A stretch of DNA of 64,000 bases from M3007 sp046329435 (lineage in GTDB: Bacteria; Bacteroidota; Bacteroidia; Chitinophagales; Saprospiraceae), in the NCBI GenBank assembly GCA_046329435.1, contig JAXLUR010000001.1, positions 310,001 to 374,000 on the forward strand, in the 5' to 3' direction. Both the position numbers and the translations under genes were made by a program. The stretch's first letter is position 1. Each line of letters opens with the position of its first letter. The notes below the pieces were generated by a model. That model was not told where the DNA came from. It saw nothing but the letters and a program-made list of their open reading frames with translations, and did no database searches. Shown here piece by piece: positions 1 to 9,573 of the stretch.

Positions 1-1
1 C

Positions 2-3000
2 TCCGACCGGCACATGGTTAGCGGCGGCAGTATCCGGTATTCACGACAGTTTGCCTTTGAAAACGCGGCTTCCGTTTTTTTCGAACTGGACTCGTCGAGC
101 AACTCGAAATACCTTGAAATTCAGGCTTTTAACCTCAATGGCGGCGCACCTGTTTTGTATGATCTCACCAATTTGACTCGCCTGACAACTACTGTGGCCG
201 GCAACCTGGCCAAAGTCAGGCTGCCGGCCGACAACCACCCGACGCGGCGTTTTGCACTCGTGAATCCGGCAGAGGGGGTCAAGGCTGCCGCGGTGATGGC
301 GCCGTTCCAGTTTCATGATTTCCGGCCCGATGATGCGGAATATGTCATCCTGAGCCATCCGGCGTTTTTTGCTGACCCGCTGTCGGGCGGCGCGAACCAC
401 GTTGAGGAGTACGCGGCTTACCGAAGCAGCGCGGCAGGCGGGAATTTCAAGACGACCATCGTCGATGTCAATCAGTTGTACGAGCAGTTCGGATACGGCG
501 TACGTTATCATCCGATAGCCGTGCGCAATTTTTGTCATTACATTAAAAAGCACTGGAGCAATCCGGAGTACCTATTTATCATTGGTAAAGGGCTGGATTA
601 CAGCCTTTTCCGCGATCCGGCCACACAATCGGCGCTGGCAGACTCCCTGTTTTTCGTGCCGACCTTCGGCGCACCCGGCGCAGACATGCTGTTTGTCATG
701 CAGGGGCCTGACCTCTCCGAGCCGATTTTTCCGACAGGCCGTATTGCAGTCACCCGCCCGGTCGAGATTCGTTATTATCTCGACAAAGTGATGGAGCACG
801 AGCAGCAATTGCAAAATGCGCCCCAGACTATTGCTGGTAAAAGCCGTTTTAAAAAAGTGCTGCACCTCAGCGGGGGATTGCTCAGCGAATCGGCCACCAT
901 CAAGGATTTTACCCAGCAAATGGCCGGCATACTGGCCAACGGCCGCCTTGGCGCCGATGTAACGACCTTTTACAAAACCTCCGCCGACCCGGTACAACAA
1001 TCGGCCTACGAGAAAATACTGGGCACGGTAAACGGTGGGGTCGCGTTGTGGATGATATTCGGGCATTCGTCTTCCAACGCCATCGACTTTGACATCGGCT
1101 CGCCCGACGCCTACCAAAACACCGGCAGATACCCTGTGATGATGGTCATGGGTTGCTTTTCCGGGCAATGTTCGAATACGCAGCAAGGACTTGGCGAACA
1201 GTTCGTGTTGGCTCCGCAAAAAGGCGCTGTTGCCTGGTTCGCTTCGGTAAATTTCAGTGAAATCGACGCCCTGCACCAGTTCGGCAGCCGGTATTACGAA
1301 TTGTTGGGAGGCCCCGACTACCATGCAACAACCGGCCAGATCATGCGCCATACGATCGGGTCTCTGCTCGGCGCCAACAACAGCAACGCGCTGACCGCCA
1401 TGCTGCACCAAAACCTGTTGCAGGGCGATCCGGCCTTGCGGCTGAATACGCCGGAAGGTCCGGACTATACCATCGATCCCGCCTCTTTCAAGGTCAGCCC
1501 GAACCCCGTAGGCCTGGAAGCCGGCAGTTTCCAGTTGCAATTCGATGTGCTCAATCTCGGAGAAAACACGGGCGATGCATTGAAGATTCAGATCGGACAG
1601 CGAAGGCCCGACAACAACTTGACAGACCGGATAAGCGACACCGTCGCAGCGCCGGCCTGGCGGCTGCAGCGCGCTTACGATCTGTCCACAACGGACGACA
1701 AGGCTGGCGTCAACCGATTCTTTTTGACCCTCGACCCCGACAACACAGTGGCAGAACAGCCCGCCGGCGCTGAAATGAACAATGCATTGACCGATGCCGG
1801 CGGCGCGCCCGGCGCCGAGGTTTATTTCTACGCCGACGATGTGCAACCGCTGTGGCCGCTCGACTACGGCATTGTGTCCAAACCACAAATCCGGCTGCTG
1901 GCGTCCACCCTCAACAGCAGTCCGGTTGTCCGTCGTTATTTGTTTGAAATGGATACGACGGCGGGTTTTGACAGTCCGGCGAGACAATTTGCAACGCTGG
2001 AACAACGTGGCGGCCTGTTGCAATGGCAACCGCAGGGCAGCTTGCAGGACAGCACCGTTTATTACTGGCGCATCGCACGCGACAGTCTCGTCAACGGCGC
2101 CGTCGTGTGGCATACCCGTTCGTTCACCTGTCTGACGGGCAGCAGCCCGGGCTGGAATCAGCAGCATATCGGGCAATGGCAAAGCAACCGGCTGGTCAAC
2201 CTGCGGATTGATTCCTTGTCGAGGCGATTCGAGTTTCCGGATAACGCAGGTTTTGTCTCGGTGTCGGTTGCATGGAGAGGCATGAACCGCTATCCAGGCT
2301 TGCAAAATATTCATTATGAAGGCAGTACAGGCGACTACGGCTGGAATCAGGAAGGTATTCAGCGCGGCGTGCTGCTGATGTTGCAGGAGCCGAACGGGGG
2401 GCACGTGGCGCCCAACCCGGCCGGAGGCCCGCACAATCCGGACAGTACGGCTTCGAAGTTTTTCTACTGGTTCGATACGGCCGATACCTTGCAACGGCTC
2501 GCGCTGATTCAGTTTGTTGACAATGAGATCCCGGACGGGTATTATGTCGGCCTGCTCGCGTTTAACCGGCCCACCGATACCCTCGGATATGCCCCAAGGC
2601 GTTGGGCGGCGGATTCGTTGCTGGCAGGCAAAAACCTTTTTCAGGTGTTTGAAGATCAGGGTGCGCAAAAGGTCAGGCAACTGACGCAGTACAGTATGTC
2701 GCCCCCGGCTTACGGGTTTATTTTTCGCAAAAACGACTTGTCTTTTCCCCCGGTTGATACGATCGTATTCAACCCGGATTCGGCAGCACTTATCCGCAGG
2801 AATTTCACGGCAAAATGGGCACAGGGGTATTTCGAAAGCCCGCCCCTCGGTCCGGCGCTGCACTGGGACTCGCTCTACTGGAACATCTCCGGCATCGACA
2901 ACGCTTCCGACCGGGCTTCCTTGCTGGTGTTGGGCGTGAGGCCGGAGCAAACCGACACTTTGTTGTCGAAACTGAACTTCGGGCAAGACACCGATTTGTC

Positions 3001-4192
3001 CGGCATTTCAGCGCAGCAATTTCCGCAACTCCGCCTGCGCTACGAGGCGTCGGACACTTTGCTGCGCACGGCTGTTCAGCCGGAATTCGTCAGGATACAG
3101 TTTGCGCCCGTGCCGGAAGGCGGACTTGATCCCGCTTCTTCGTACGAGTTTTACAAAGACACCTTGCAGGAGGGCGACGCGCTGCGGCTGAAAACTGTAT
3201 TTCACAATGCTTCCGACAGCCCTTTCGACAGTTTGCAAGTACGGTTTCGTTTTGAAAACGAGCAAGGCTCCGGCCCAGTGATTACCCGGCTTTATCCGCC
3301 CTTGCCGGCCGGCGACACCCTGGGTATTGCGCTCAACTACGATTCTCGCGGGTTAGGCGGCGCGCAACGACTTTTGATCGACGTCAATCCGACGCCCGGG
3401 CAGGCAGAGCAGTTTCATTTTAACAACGTGGCGGTGCAGTCCTTTTATGTGGTGCGCGATCAGCGCAATCCCTTCCTCGACGTCACGTTTGACGGGGTTC
3501 ACCTGCTCGACGGCGATTTGGTATCGCCCGAACCGCGGGTCGTGTTGACCCTCAAAGACGAGAACCCGTTTCTGGCCATGCAAGACACGACGGCCTTTCA
3601 GTTATCCCTGGTTTACCCAAACGGTTCCATCGTCAATCTTGACCCGGGCGGGCCGGACTTCCTGTTTTTTCCGGCCGGCGCCTCTTCATTGCCCCAAAAG
3701 AACCAGGCCCGGCTGGAATGGAGCCCGGTTTTCAGCGCCGATGGCATGTATCAGTTGCGGGCCAACGGCAGGGATGCCAGCGGAAACCCTGCCGGGAAAT
3801 TGCAATACACAGTGAATTTCAAGGTCATTACGGCCTCCTCCCTGTCCAACATTATGAATTACCCCAATCCTTTTTCAAGTTCCACCTGCTTCGTTTACAC
3901 CATGACCGGAGCGGAGCCGCCGGCTTATTTCAACCTCCGTATTATGACAGTGAGCGGCAAGGTGGTGAGGGAAATTTCCGGGGCAGAGTTCGGCCCAATG
4001 TGGGCGGGCACGCACCAAAGCAGTTTTTGCTGGGACGGGCGGGATATGTACGGCGATCAACTGGCCAATGGCGTGTATTTTTACCAAATTATTGCGAAAA
4101 AAGCCGATGGCAGCGACTTCGATTTGTTTGGCAACGACGCAGTTGACGGGTATTTCAAAAACGGGATAGGCAAGATGGTGCTGATCCGATGA
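2..4192 (+). CDS. C25-family peptidase, putative type IX secretion sortase (PorU2-like), 5' partial
   Basis: The frame is open to the left edge, so the true start is probably outside the window; the first ATG inside is at 14. Numbered from that Met, residues ~105-480 form a gingipain-like (clan CD) peptidase domain with a His in FGHSSS (H351) and a Cys in MGCFSG (C381), the expected catalytic pair. The usual GHG motif reads GHS here. A long beta-rich middle follows, then an FlgD-Ig-like C-terminal module starting NYPNPFS (~1280) and ending GKMVLIR. This layout matches proteins called PorU2 in Bacteroidota, cell-surface proteases thought to process T9SS cargo. A secreted C25 protease that is itself cargo is the alternative. 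Confidence 0.75.
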   Translation, partial: SDRHMVSGGSIRYSRQFAFENAASVFFELDSSSNSKYLEIQAFNLNGGAPVLYDLTNLTRLTTTVAGNLAKVRLPADNHPTRRFALVNPAEGVKAAAVMAPFQFHDFRPDDAEYVILSHPAFFADPLSGGANHVEEYAAYRSSAAGGNFKTTIVDVNQLYEQFGYGVRYHPIAVRNFCHYIKKHWSNPEYLFIIGKGLDYSLFRDPATQSALADSLFFVPTFGAPGADMLFVMQGPDLSEPIFPTGRIAVTRPVEIRYYLDKVMEHEQQLQNAPQTIAGKSRFKKVLHLSGGLLSESATIKDFTQQMAGILANGRLGADVTTFYKTSADPVQQSAYEKILGTVNGGVALWMIFGHSSSNAIDFDIGSPDAYQNTGRYPVMMVMGCFSGQCSNTQQGLGEQFVLAPQKGAVAWFASVNFSEIDALHQFGSRYYELLGGPDYHATTGQIMRHTIGSLLGANNSNALTAMLHQNLLQGDPALRLNTPEGPDYTIDPASFKVSPNPVGLEAGSFQLQFDVLNLGENTGDALKIQIGQRRPDNNLTDRISDTVAAPAWRLQRAYDLSTTDDKAGVNRFFLTLDPDNTVAEQPAGAEMNNALTDAGGAPGAEVYFYADDVQPLWPLDYGIVSKPQIRLLASTLNSSPVVRRYLFEMDTTAGFDSPARQFATLEQRGGLLQWQPQGSLQDSTVYYWRIARDSLVNGAVVWHTRSFTCLTGSSPGWNQQHIGQWQSNRLVNLRIDSLSRRFEFPDNAGFVSVSVAWRGMNRYPGLQNIHYEGSTGDYGWNQEGIQRGVLLMLQEPNGGHVAPNPAGGPHNPDSTASKFFYWFDTADTLQRLALIQFVDNEIPDGYYVGLLAFNRPTDTLGYAPRRWAADSLLAGKNLFQVFEDQGAQKVRQLTQYSMSPPAYGFIFRKNDLSFPPVDTIVFNPDSAALIRRNFTAKWAQGYFESPPLGPALHWDSLYWNISGIDNASDRASLLVLGVRPEQTDTLLSKLNFGQDTDLSGISAQQFPQLRLRYEASDTLLRTAVQPEFVRIQFAPVPEGGLDPASSYEFYKDTLQEGDALRLKTVFHNASDSPFDSLQVRFRFENEQGSGPVITRLYPPLPAGDTLGIALNYDSRGLGGAQRLLIDVNPTPGQAEQFHFNNVAVQSFYVVRDQRNPFLDVTFDGVHLLDGDLVSPEPRVVLTLKDENPFLAMQDTTAFQLSLVYPNGSIVNLDPGGPDFLFFPAGASSLPQKNQARLEWSPVFSADGMYQLRANGRDASGNPAGKLQYTVNFKVITASSLSNIMNYPNPFSSSTCFVYTMTGAEPPAYFNLRIMTVSGKVVREISGAEFGPMWAGTHQSSFCWDGRDMYGDQLANGVYFYQIIAKKADGSDFDLFGNDAVDGYFKNGIGKMVLIR

Positions 4193-4239
4193 GATTCGCC
4201 GCACTCAACTTTTTTCGTCATTGATCGTTAGGATAAACT

Positions 4240-4431
4240 ATGTCGAAAACAGACTCGTCCGGACCGCCCGTTTTGCCCCTCATTGAAGGCCGGGATTATT
4301 ATCTGGAGAGAGGTTACCTGGTTTTTACCGAAGCCTACTTGCTGCGCAGGGGAAGGTGTTGCGGCAGCGGTTGCCGGCATTGTCCTTATCGGAAAAAGAA
4401 GGAAGAGAAAAAGACGGACAAGGGTTCCTAG
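4240..4431 (+). CDS. DUF5522 small Cys-rich protein
   Basis: A 63-residue protein with the pattern GYLVFTEAYLLRRGRCC followed by GSGCRHCPY, typical of the DUF5522 family of short, probably metal-binding proteins common in Bacteroidota. Four cysteines (CC, then C-x2-C) in the C-terminal half suggest a zinc or similar site. The tail is Lys/Glu-rich. The function is unknown. It begins 47 nt after the C25 peptidase, and its stop codon overlaps the stop of the convergent cryptochrome gene by 4 nt. Confidence 0.8.
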   Translation: MSKTDSSGPPVLPLIEGRDYYLERGYLVFTEAYLLRRGRCCGSGCRHCPYRKKKEEKKTDKGS

Positions 4432-5849
4432 AGCCATTTTTCCACTTCAACCATCGGCTGTGGATAGCCGTTGAGGCCGAACTGTTTGCGTTCGGCGCCG
4501 TGGACCAGATCGGGACGGTGGATCAGGTCTGCCGGGATTTGGGCGAGTTCGGGGCACCAGAGCCGCACATATTCGCCTTTGGGATCATAATGTTTTGCCT
4601 GTGTGAGCGTATTGAAGTAGCGGTCTTCCCGAGGGTCGGAGCCCACGCCGGCTACGTAATTCCAGTTGCCCCAGTTGCTGGTCGGGTCGTAGTCGATGAG
4701 CAATGATTCGAACCATTCGGCCCCCATTTGCCAGTTGACTTTGAGGTCTTTGACCAGAAAACAGGCGACATTCTGACGGCCGCGGTTGCTCATAAAACCA
4801 GTGGCGGCCAGTTCGCGCATGTTGGCATCGATGAAGGGAATGCCGGTTTTGCCAGCCGACCATTTTTCAAAAGCCGTGCGATCGTTTTTCAGGGAAGCGT
4901 CCGGTTTGTTTTGCGGACCACCCTTTAGAAAAATTCGGTCGATATGTTTTTTGCCCATAAGGCGGAAAAAATCGCGCCATAACAACTCAAAATAGATCCA
5001 GTAGGTGCTGTCGTTGCTCACCCGCTCGCGTTCGTAGCGTTTGAGTTCGTGATAGATCATTTTGGGTGAAAGGCAACCCTGTGCCAGCCAGGCGGAGAAT
5101 TTGGTGGAGTAGTCGCCCCCGATCATGCCGTTGCGCGTCTCTTTGTACGTTGCAGCCAGGTCTTTTTCCCAAAAATAATAACGCAGGCGGCGGAGGCCTT
5201 CCGTCTCGCCGCCCTTGAACGGCAAAACGGTTCTGGGGTCGGGTTCGAACGGCGAATGGCCCCAGTCAGAAAGGTCGGGCAGCAAGCCGGGGTCGATACC
5301 CGGCGGGAGCGCCGGCAGAGCAATAGGAGAGGGCAGCGGCGGTCGAACGGGCGTAATTTGCTCGTTTTCTTTTCGGAACTGGGAGAAAACATCCGGCGTG
5401 TGTTGTACCGGCATGGGCAAATCCTGGGTGTGAAACAGCATTTTGCCGCGGGAGTAGAGCAGTTCGACGCCGATTCCCCACAATTTTTGTTCAAGCAGGT
5501 CCTGAACGGCTACTTCTTCCCGGGTTCGTTCGCGGTTGCATAGTACCCATGACACCTTGAACTGGCCGGCCAGTTCGGGCAGAATGGTTTCGGGGAGGCC
5601 GTTTCTGACGATCAGTTCACTGCCCAGAGAGCGGAGGTTCTGACGGAGGTCGGCCACACTTTCAAGGATGAACTTTGCACGGAACTTGCCGACTTTGGGG
5701 AAACCAAATCGTGTTTGGCCCTGGAAAATACGAGGGTCGAAGATGAAAACAGGAATGACTTCGTCTGCCATACGGAGCGCATTCGTGAGCGCTTCATTGT
5801 CATGCACGCGAAGATCCTGTCTAAACCAAACTATTGCACGGCGTTTCAT
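4428..5849 (-). CDS. DASH-family cryptochrome / photolyase
   Basis: A 473-residue FAD flavoprotein with an N-terminal photolyase domain (VWFRQDLRVHDNEAL) and the C-terminal FAD-binding region (NDRTAFEKWSAGKTG, MRELAATGFMSNRGRQNVA, DYDPTSNWGNWNYVAGVG). The MSNRGRQNVA and DYDPTSNWGNW motifs are characteristic of the cryptochrome-DASH branch, which repairs cyclobutane dimers mainly in single-stranded or loop DNA and may also act in light signalling. The start at 5849 gives the family-typical N-terminus MKRRAIVWFRQDLR; an in-frame ATG 12 nt upstream is possible. The gene is monocistronic and converges on the DUF5522 gene. Confidence 0.93.
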   Translation of the reverse strand: MKRRAIVWFRQDLRVHDNEALTNALRMADEVIPVFIFDPRIFQGQTRFGFPKVGKFRAKFILESVADLRQNLRSLGSELIVRNGLPETILPELAGQFKVSWVLCNRERTREEVAVQDLLEQKLWGIGVELLYSRGKMLFHTQDLPMPVQHTPDVFSQFRKENEQITPVRPPLPSPIALPALPPGIDPGLLPDLSDWGHSPFEPDPRTVLPFKGGETEGLRRLRYYFWEKDLAATYKETRNGMIGGDYSTKFSAWLAQGCLSPKMIYHELKRYERERVSNDSTYWIYFELLWRDFFRLMGKKHIDRIFLKGGPQNKPDASLKNDRTAFEKWSAGKTGIPFIDANMRELAATGFMSNRGRQNVACFLVKDLKVNWQMGAEWFESLLIDYDPTSNWGNWNYVAGVGSDPREDRYFNTLTQAKHYDPKGEYVRLWCPELAQIPADLIHRPDLVHGAERKQFGLNGYPQPMVEVEKWL

Positions 5850-5998
5850 ACAACTCGTCAATGTGAAATCTGGTGGCAGATGTAGGATTTGTCAGACACA
5901 CCCTAAACTTTGCACCCAGGCTTTTGTTTGGCGGAATCGCATCTTTTTTGCCATTTCGCTGAACGAAGGAACGCAAATTTCCGCTTACCGTTTTTGAT

Positions 5999-6952
5999 AT
6001 GTCCATACTTCGAAAAATTGCAGGCAACGTCCGTCAGCAGGAACTGGGATTTGGCAACAACGCCACGACCAACAACCGGGTCATGAACTCTGATGGTTCA
6101 TTCAACGTCAAACGCCAAAGTCTCAGCATCTGGGACAACACTTACTATTACCTTATTACCATGCCTGGCTGGGCTTTTTTGAGTGTAGTGGTGTGCAGTT
6201 TTGTCCTGATCAACATGTTTTTTGCCTCCCTGTATATCGCACTCGGGATCGAACATCTCAACGGCGTACCGCCAGGTGGATGGTGGCACAATTTCATGTG
6301 GGCGTATTTTTTCAGCAGCCAAACCCTCACGACGGTCGGGTACGGACATGTATCTCCGGGGAATCTGCCGACCAATATCGTTGCCTCATTCGAGTCGTTT
6401 CTGGGGCTGTTGACCTTTGCATTGGTTTCCGGACTGCTGTATGGCAGGTTTTCCAGGCCCTCGGCCCGGCTGGTGTTCAGCGAGAACGTACTGATTGCTC
6501 CCTATCGCGAAGGGCGGGGACTGATGATCCGCATGGGCAACGCCCGAAAAAGCGAACTCGTGGAAACGGAGGCGCAGATGATTCTGATGGCCAATCAGCG
6601 TGACGAAAACGGCAATGTCATCCGCAAATTCTACACTTTGCCGCTGGAAATCAGCAAGGTATCCTTCTTTTCCCTGTCCTGGACCATCGTTCATGCCCTG
6701 AACGACGACAGTCCGCTGGCAGGCTTTTCCGAACAGGATTTTCTGGAAGCGAACGTCGAAATACTGGTGCTGGTGAAAGGCGTTGACGAGACTAATCACC
6801 AGCTGACCTACGCGCGGCGCTCTTATTCTGCCGAAGAGGTCGTCTGGAATGCGCGTTTCAAACCGGTGATCGGGCGTACTTCAAAAGGGATGCCGCACAT
6901 GATGACGCGGCAACTCGGGGTGTTTGAAAAACTGGATCAGATCGGCGCCTGA
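5999..6952 (+). CDS. Inward-rectifier potassium channel (KirBac-type)
   Basis: A 317-residue protein with two transmembrane helices (about residues 57-82 and 125-150) flanking a pore helix and the selectivity filter T-V-G-Y-G-H (112-117), followed by a beta-rich cytoplasmic domain of Kir type (from about 160). An amphipathic slide-helix segment (LSIWDNTYYYLITMP) precedes TM1, as in KirBac1.1. Such channels conduct K+ across the inner membrane and are gated by the cytoplasmic domain. The gene starts 149 nt from the divergent cryptochrome gene. Its 3' end overlaps the convergent kdsB by 16 nt. Confidence 0.93.
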   Translation: MSILRKIAGNVRQQELGFGNNATTNNRVMNSDGSFNVKRQSLSIWDNTYYYLITMPGWAFLSVVVCSFVLINMFFASLYIALGIEHLNGVPPGGWWHNFMWAYFFSSQTLTTVGYGHVSPGNLPTNIVASFESFLGLLTFALVSGLLYGRFSRPSARLVFSENVLIAPYREGRGLMIRMGNARKSELVETEAQMILMANQRDENGNVIRKFYTLPLEISKVSFFSLSWTIVHALNDDSPLAGFSEQDFLEANVEILVLVKGVDETNHQLTYARRSYSAEEVVWNARFKPVIGRTSKGMPHMMTRQLGVFEKLDQIGA

Positions 6953-7680
6953 GCGCTCCTGAACTTGTGCAAATCTTCGGGCGTATCAATGCCGCTAGTT
7001 TCCATTTCGGTAATGCCAATAGCAATACGGAGCCCGTTTTCAAGCCAGCGAAGTTGTTCGAGCGATTCGGCTTTCTCCAAAGGAGTAGGGGAGAGGCGGG
7101 CTATTTTCAGCAGCGAGGCGCGTTTGAATGCGTACATGCCGATGTGTTTGAAGTACGTGTGACGGTCTAGCCACTCTTCGGGCGGCGCGTCGCGAAAATA
7201 GGGTACCGGATGACGGCTGAAATACAGGGCGCCATGCCCCGGAGCATGCACGGCTTTCACGACGTTCGGGTTGTGCAGCAAGGCGGGGTCGTCAATTCTT
7301 TTCAACAAGGTTGCAATGCCCAACCGAGGTGTAGCAAGCAATGTAGCGGTCAGAAAATCAATTTGTTCCGGCTGGATAAAAGGTTCGTCGCCTTGCACGT
7401 TGAGAATGACCCGCGCTTCCTTGTACCGGCGGGCAACTTCGGCGCAGCGATCCGTCCCGCTGGCGTGGTCGCCTCGGGTCATCACCACCTCTCCTCCAAA
7501 CTCCCTGACGTGCTGAAAAATGCGCTCGTCGTCGGTAGCCACAACGGCGCGGTCCACCAGTCTGGCGGCGCTGACCTGTTCCCAGGTTCGCCGGATCATG
7601 CTTTTGCCATGAATATCGACCAAAGGTTTGCCCGGGAAGCGTGTGGAACCGTATCGAGCCGGGATGACTGCAAGTATCAT
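6937..7680 (-). CDS. kdsB: 3-deoxy-manno-octulosonate cytidylyltransferase
   Basis: A 247-residue nucleotidyltransferase that activates Kdo as CMP-Kdo for lipid A inner-core synthesis. The N-terminus VIPARYGSTRFPGKPL is the signature nucleotide-binding loop. ATDDERI, VQGDEPFI and YKHIGMYAF are further conserved KdsB motifs, and the length is typical. The start ATG is followed immediately by the Rossmann strand. The 3' end overlaps the KirBac gene tail-to-tail by 16 nt. The start is 74 nt from the divergent LysM gene. Confidence 0.95.
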   Translation of the reverse strand: MILAVIPARYGSTRFPGKPLVDIHGKSMIRRTWEQVSAARLVDRAVVATDDERIFQHVREFGGEVVMTRGDHASGTDRCAEVARRYKEARVILNVQGDEPFIQPEQIDFLTATLLATPRLGIATLLKRIDDPALLHNPNVVKAVHAPGHGALYFSRHPVPYFRDAPPEEWLDRHTYFKHIGMYAFKRASLLKIARLSPTPLEKAESLEQLRWLENGLRIAIGITEMETSGIDTPEDLHKFRSAQAPI

Positions 7681-7703
7681 AACAAATCGTTCGTTTATGA
7701 GGC

Positions 7704-7736
7704 TTTGATCCGTAGCGCAAAAGCATCGTACTTTTG
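7704..7736 (+). promoter_or_regulatory. Bacteroidota-type promoter of the LysM gene
   Basis: A perfect -7 element TACTTTTG (7729-7736) lies 18 nt before the start codon of the LysM gene. A TTTG (7704-7707) 21 nt upstream of it fits the -33 element. The match is to the TTTG / TAnnTTTG consensus known for the Bacteroidota primary sigma factor. Confidence 0.6.
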
Positions 7737-7754
7737 CCGCAAACAGAGAAAACT

Positions 7755-8630
7755 ATGCTTCGAATAACCCTTTTATGCCTGTTGCTGTCGCATTTTGCTG
7801 CTGCGGGTGCGCAACAAACCGCCGGCAAGTCGCCTGCCGCCGCACCGGCGGAAAAAATGCCCGCTTACCTGAGCTACAAGGACACCGTCTGGCTGACGGT
7901 GAGCAATGGCAAAAAATTCATCCACCACCTCGTCAAACCCAAACAAACCATGTTCTCGCTTGCCAGGTTTTACGGGTTGAGTCTGGAAGAACTCTACGAA
8001 CACAATCCGCAATTTCAAACCGACCCGACTTTGCAGGTGGGGAAAAGGGTCAAAATTCCGGTGCCGAACAGGGCCATCAAGCGCTACAAAGGTAAGGATT
8101 TCTCTCCCCGCAAATTTGCGCCCATTTGCTACGTCGTGCAGGACGGCGACAACCTGTTTACCATTTGCAAGCGATATTTCGACATGCCGGTAGACTCGAT
8201 TATCAAACGCAACCACTTGAAAAACAACAATATAAAACCTGGGCAATTGATTCATATGGGTTGGCTCAGCATCGACGGCATACCTGCCGAATGGCGGCCG
8301 GCCCGCAGCGCAGCGCCTGCCAATGCCATGGCGGAGAAATACGAACAGCAAAAAAACGGCCGGAAAGAGCAACTCGGTCAGGGCGTATGTTTCTGGCAAC
8401 GCGACAGCAAGGAAGAAGGCGCTTTTTATGCCCTTCACCGCGAGGCCGACATCGGAACCGTGATGGCTGTCACCAACCCCATGAGCCGCCGGACGGTGTA
8501 CGTCAAGGTCATCGGACGAATACCCGCGGGTTACGAATCCAATATTGAAGTGGTGCTGGCGCCGGCAGCGGCGCGTTACCTGGGTGCTCGCGATCCCCGT
8601 TTTTTTGTCAAGGTCAAGTTTTTGAAATAA
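7755..8630 (+). CDS. LysM-repeat protein with RlpA-like barrel
   Basis: A secreted protein of 291 residues with a signal peptide ending near AAAGAQQ. Two LysM peptidoglycan-binding modules follow (about 55-100, HLVKPKQTMFSLARFYGLS; about 125-165, YVVQDGDNLFTICKRYFDM). The C-terminal ~90 residues (LGQGVCFWQRDSKEEGAFYAL ... VYVKVIGRIP) resemble the double-psi beta-barrel of RlpA-type proteins. It probably binds the wall in the periplasm. The ATG at 7755 was chosen because it directly precedes the signal peptide and lies just after a -7 element; an ATG-less extension upstream would run into that promoter. Confidence 0.8.
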   Translation: MLRITLLCLLLSHFAAAGAQQTAGKSPAAAPAEKMPAYLSYKDTVWLTVSNGKKFIHHLVKPKQTMFSLARFYGLSLEELYEHNPQFQTDPTLQVGKRVKIPVPNRAIKRYKGKDFSPRKFAPICYVVQDGDNLFTICKRYFDMPVDSIIKRNHLKNNNIKPGQLIHMGWLSIDGIPAEWRPARSAAPANAMAEKYEQQKNGRKEQLGQGVCFWQRDSKEEGAFYALHREADIGTVMAVTNPMSRRTVYVKVIGRIPAGYESNIEVVLAPAAARYLGARDPRFFVKVKFLK

Positions 8631-8663
8631 CCTTTCAATTGTCGTTTTGAACGAGGCAAATCC

Positions 8664-8671
8664 TAATTTTG
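8664..8671 (+). promoter_or_regulatory. -7 promoter element TAATTTTG
   Basis: A perfect TAnnTTTG element lies 39 nt before the start of the lipoprotein gene at 8711. A TTG at 8639-8641, 22 nt upstream, is a possible -33 element. Confidence 0.5.
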
Positions 8672-8710
8672 CGCCGCTTTTTCTGAAAATTAGTCATAAA
8701 CTTCCATTCA

Positions 8711-9541
8711 ATGTACACAAAATACCTGCTTTTCGCCGCCCTCATTGCCAGCATCGCCTTTGCCGCCTGCAAACAGGATAAAACCGGCGGCGCGCAACAA
8801 AGCAGCGCACAGCCAACTGCAGATATCACCCACCTGACGGGCCACTGGATCGCCATGGATTTTATCTCCCGCGCCAACCAGTACGGATCGGTACTTGCCG
8901 CCATGAACAACGCCCACGCCCCCTATGCCTTCACGGTAACTTTCGACTCGGCTTTCGGCGACAGCGTGATGTGCTACAACGGCATGGAAAGCTACAAACT
9001 GCCTTATACCATTCGCGTCGATACAATCGAGTTGAAAGGCGCACGTCAGGGCAAATCTATTTTCATGATCTATGATTCGCAGGCACAAGGGCAAAAGGAC
9101 ATGACGATGTTCGACGGCACGATGGCCAAAACGCAGATTGACCGATTTATTCGCTCCAATTCAACGGTGCGCGACGGTTATCTGGCGTTTCTGCTCGCCC
9201 TCAACCACAACCTTTTTTCGGGGCAGTTTACCTCCCTGCGGAAAAGCAATATCAAAGGCCCAGTGGTGTTTGCCCCGACCGGCGCCCTGCAAAACCTGCC
9301 GGAATACGACCGCTATGAACTCTGCACCGCAGGAGATTGTTTCGTTACCGGCGACGAAATCGATGTCATCGAATTATACAACTCCAAACAACCCGATAAC
9401 CGGAATTTCTTTGGCTACCGCTACGGCATCGACAATGATACGCTGACCATTTACAACCTCATCAACGAAAAACCTGACGAAAAAGGCGCGTACAAGGTGG
9501 GCGGCGTAGCCTACCAGTTCCTTCGCAAAAAACCGCAGTAA
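8711..9541 (+). CDS. Lipoprotein of unknown function
   Basis: A 276-residue protein with a type II signal peptide (lipobox IAFAAC at about residues 15-20), so probably anchored in the inner or outer membrane. The mature part has no motif I recognise. It is rich in beta-prone segments (GHWIAMDFISRANQYGS, RYGIDNDTLTIYN) and could be a lipocalin-like or calycin-like fold, but that is a guess. It has its own promoter and is followed 32 nt later by ribH. Confidence 0.8.
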   Translation: MYTKYLLFAALIASIAFAACKQDKTGGAQQSSAQPTADITHLTGHWIAMDFISRANQYGSVLAAMNNAHAPYAFTVTFDSAFGDSVMCYNGMESYKLPYTIRVDTIELKGARQGKSIFMIYDSQAQGQKDMTMFDGTMAKTQIDRFIRSNSTVRDGYLAFLLALNHNLFSGQFTSLRKSNIKGPVVFAPTGALQNLPEYDRYELCTAGDCFVTGDEIDVIELYNSKQPDNRNFFGYRYGIDNDTLTIYNLINEKPDEKGAYKVGGVAYQFLRKKPQ

Positions 9542-9573
9542 TTCTTTTTTCAAGACATAAATCCCTTTCCGAG

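Noticed and set aside
572..2986. Long open frame (804 codons) on the minus strand under the C25 peptidase gene
   Set aside because: It lies wholly antisense to a gene with clear domain motifs, has no recognisable protein features, and reflects codon bias of the real frame.
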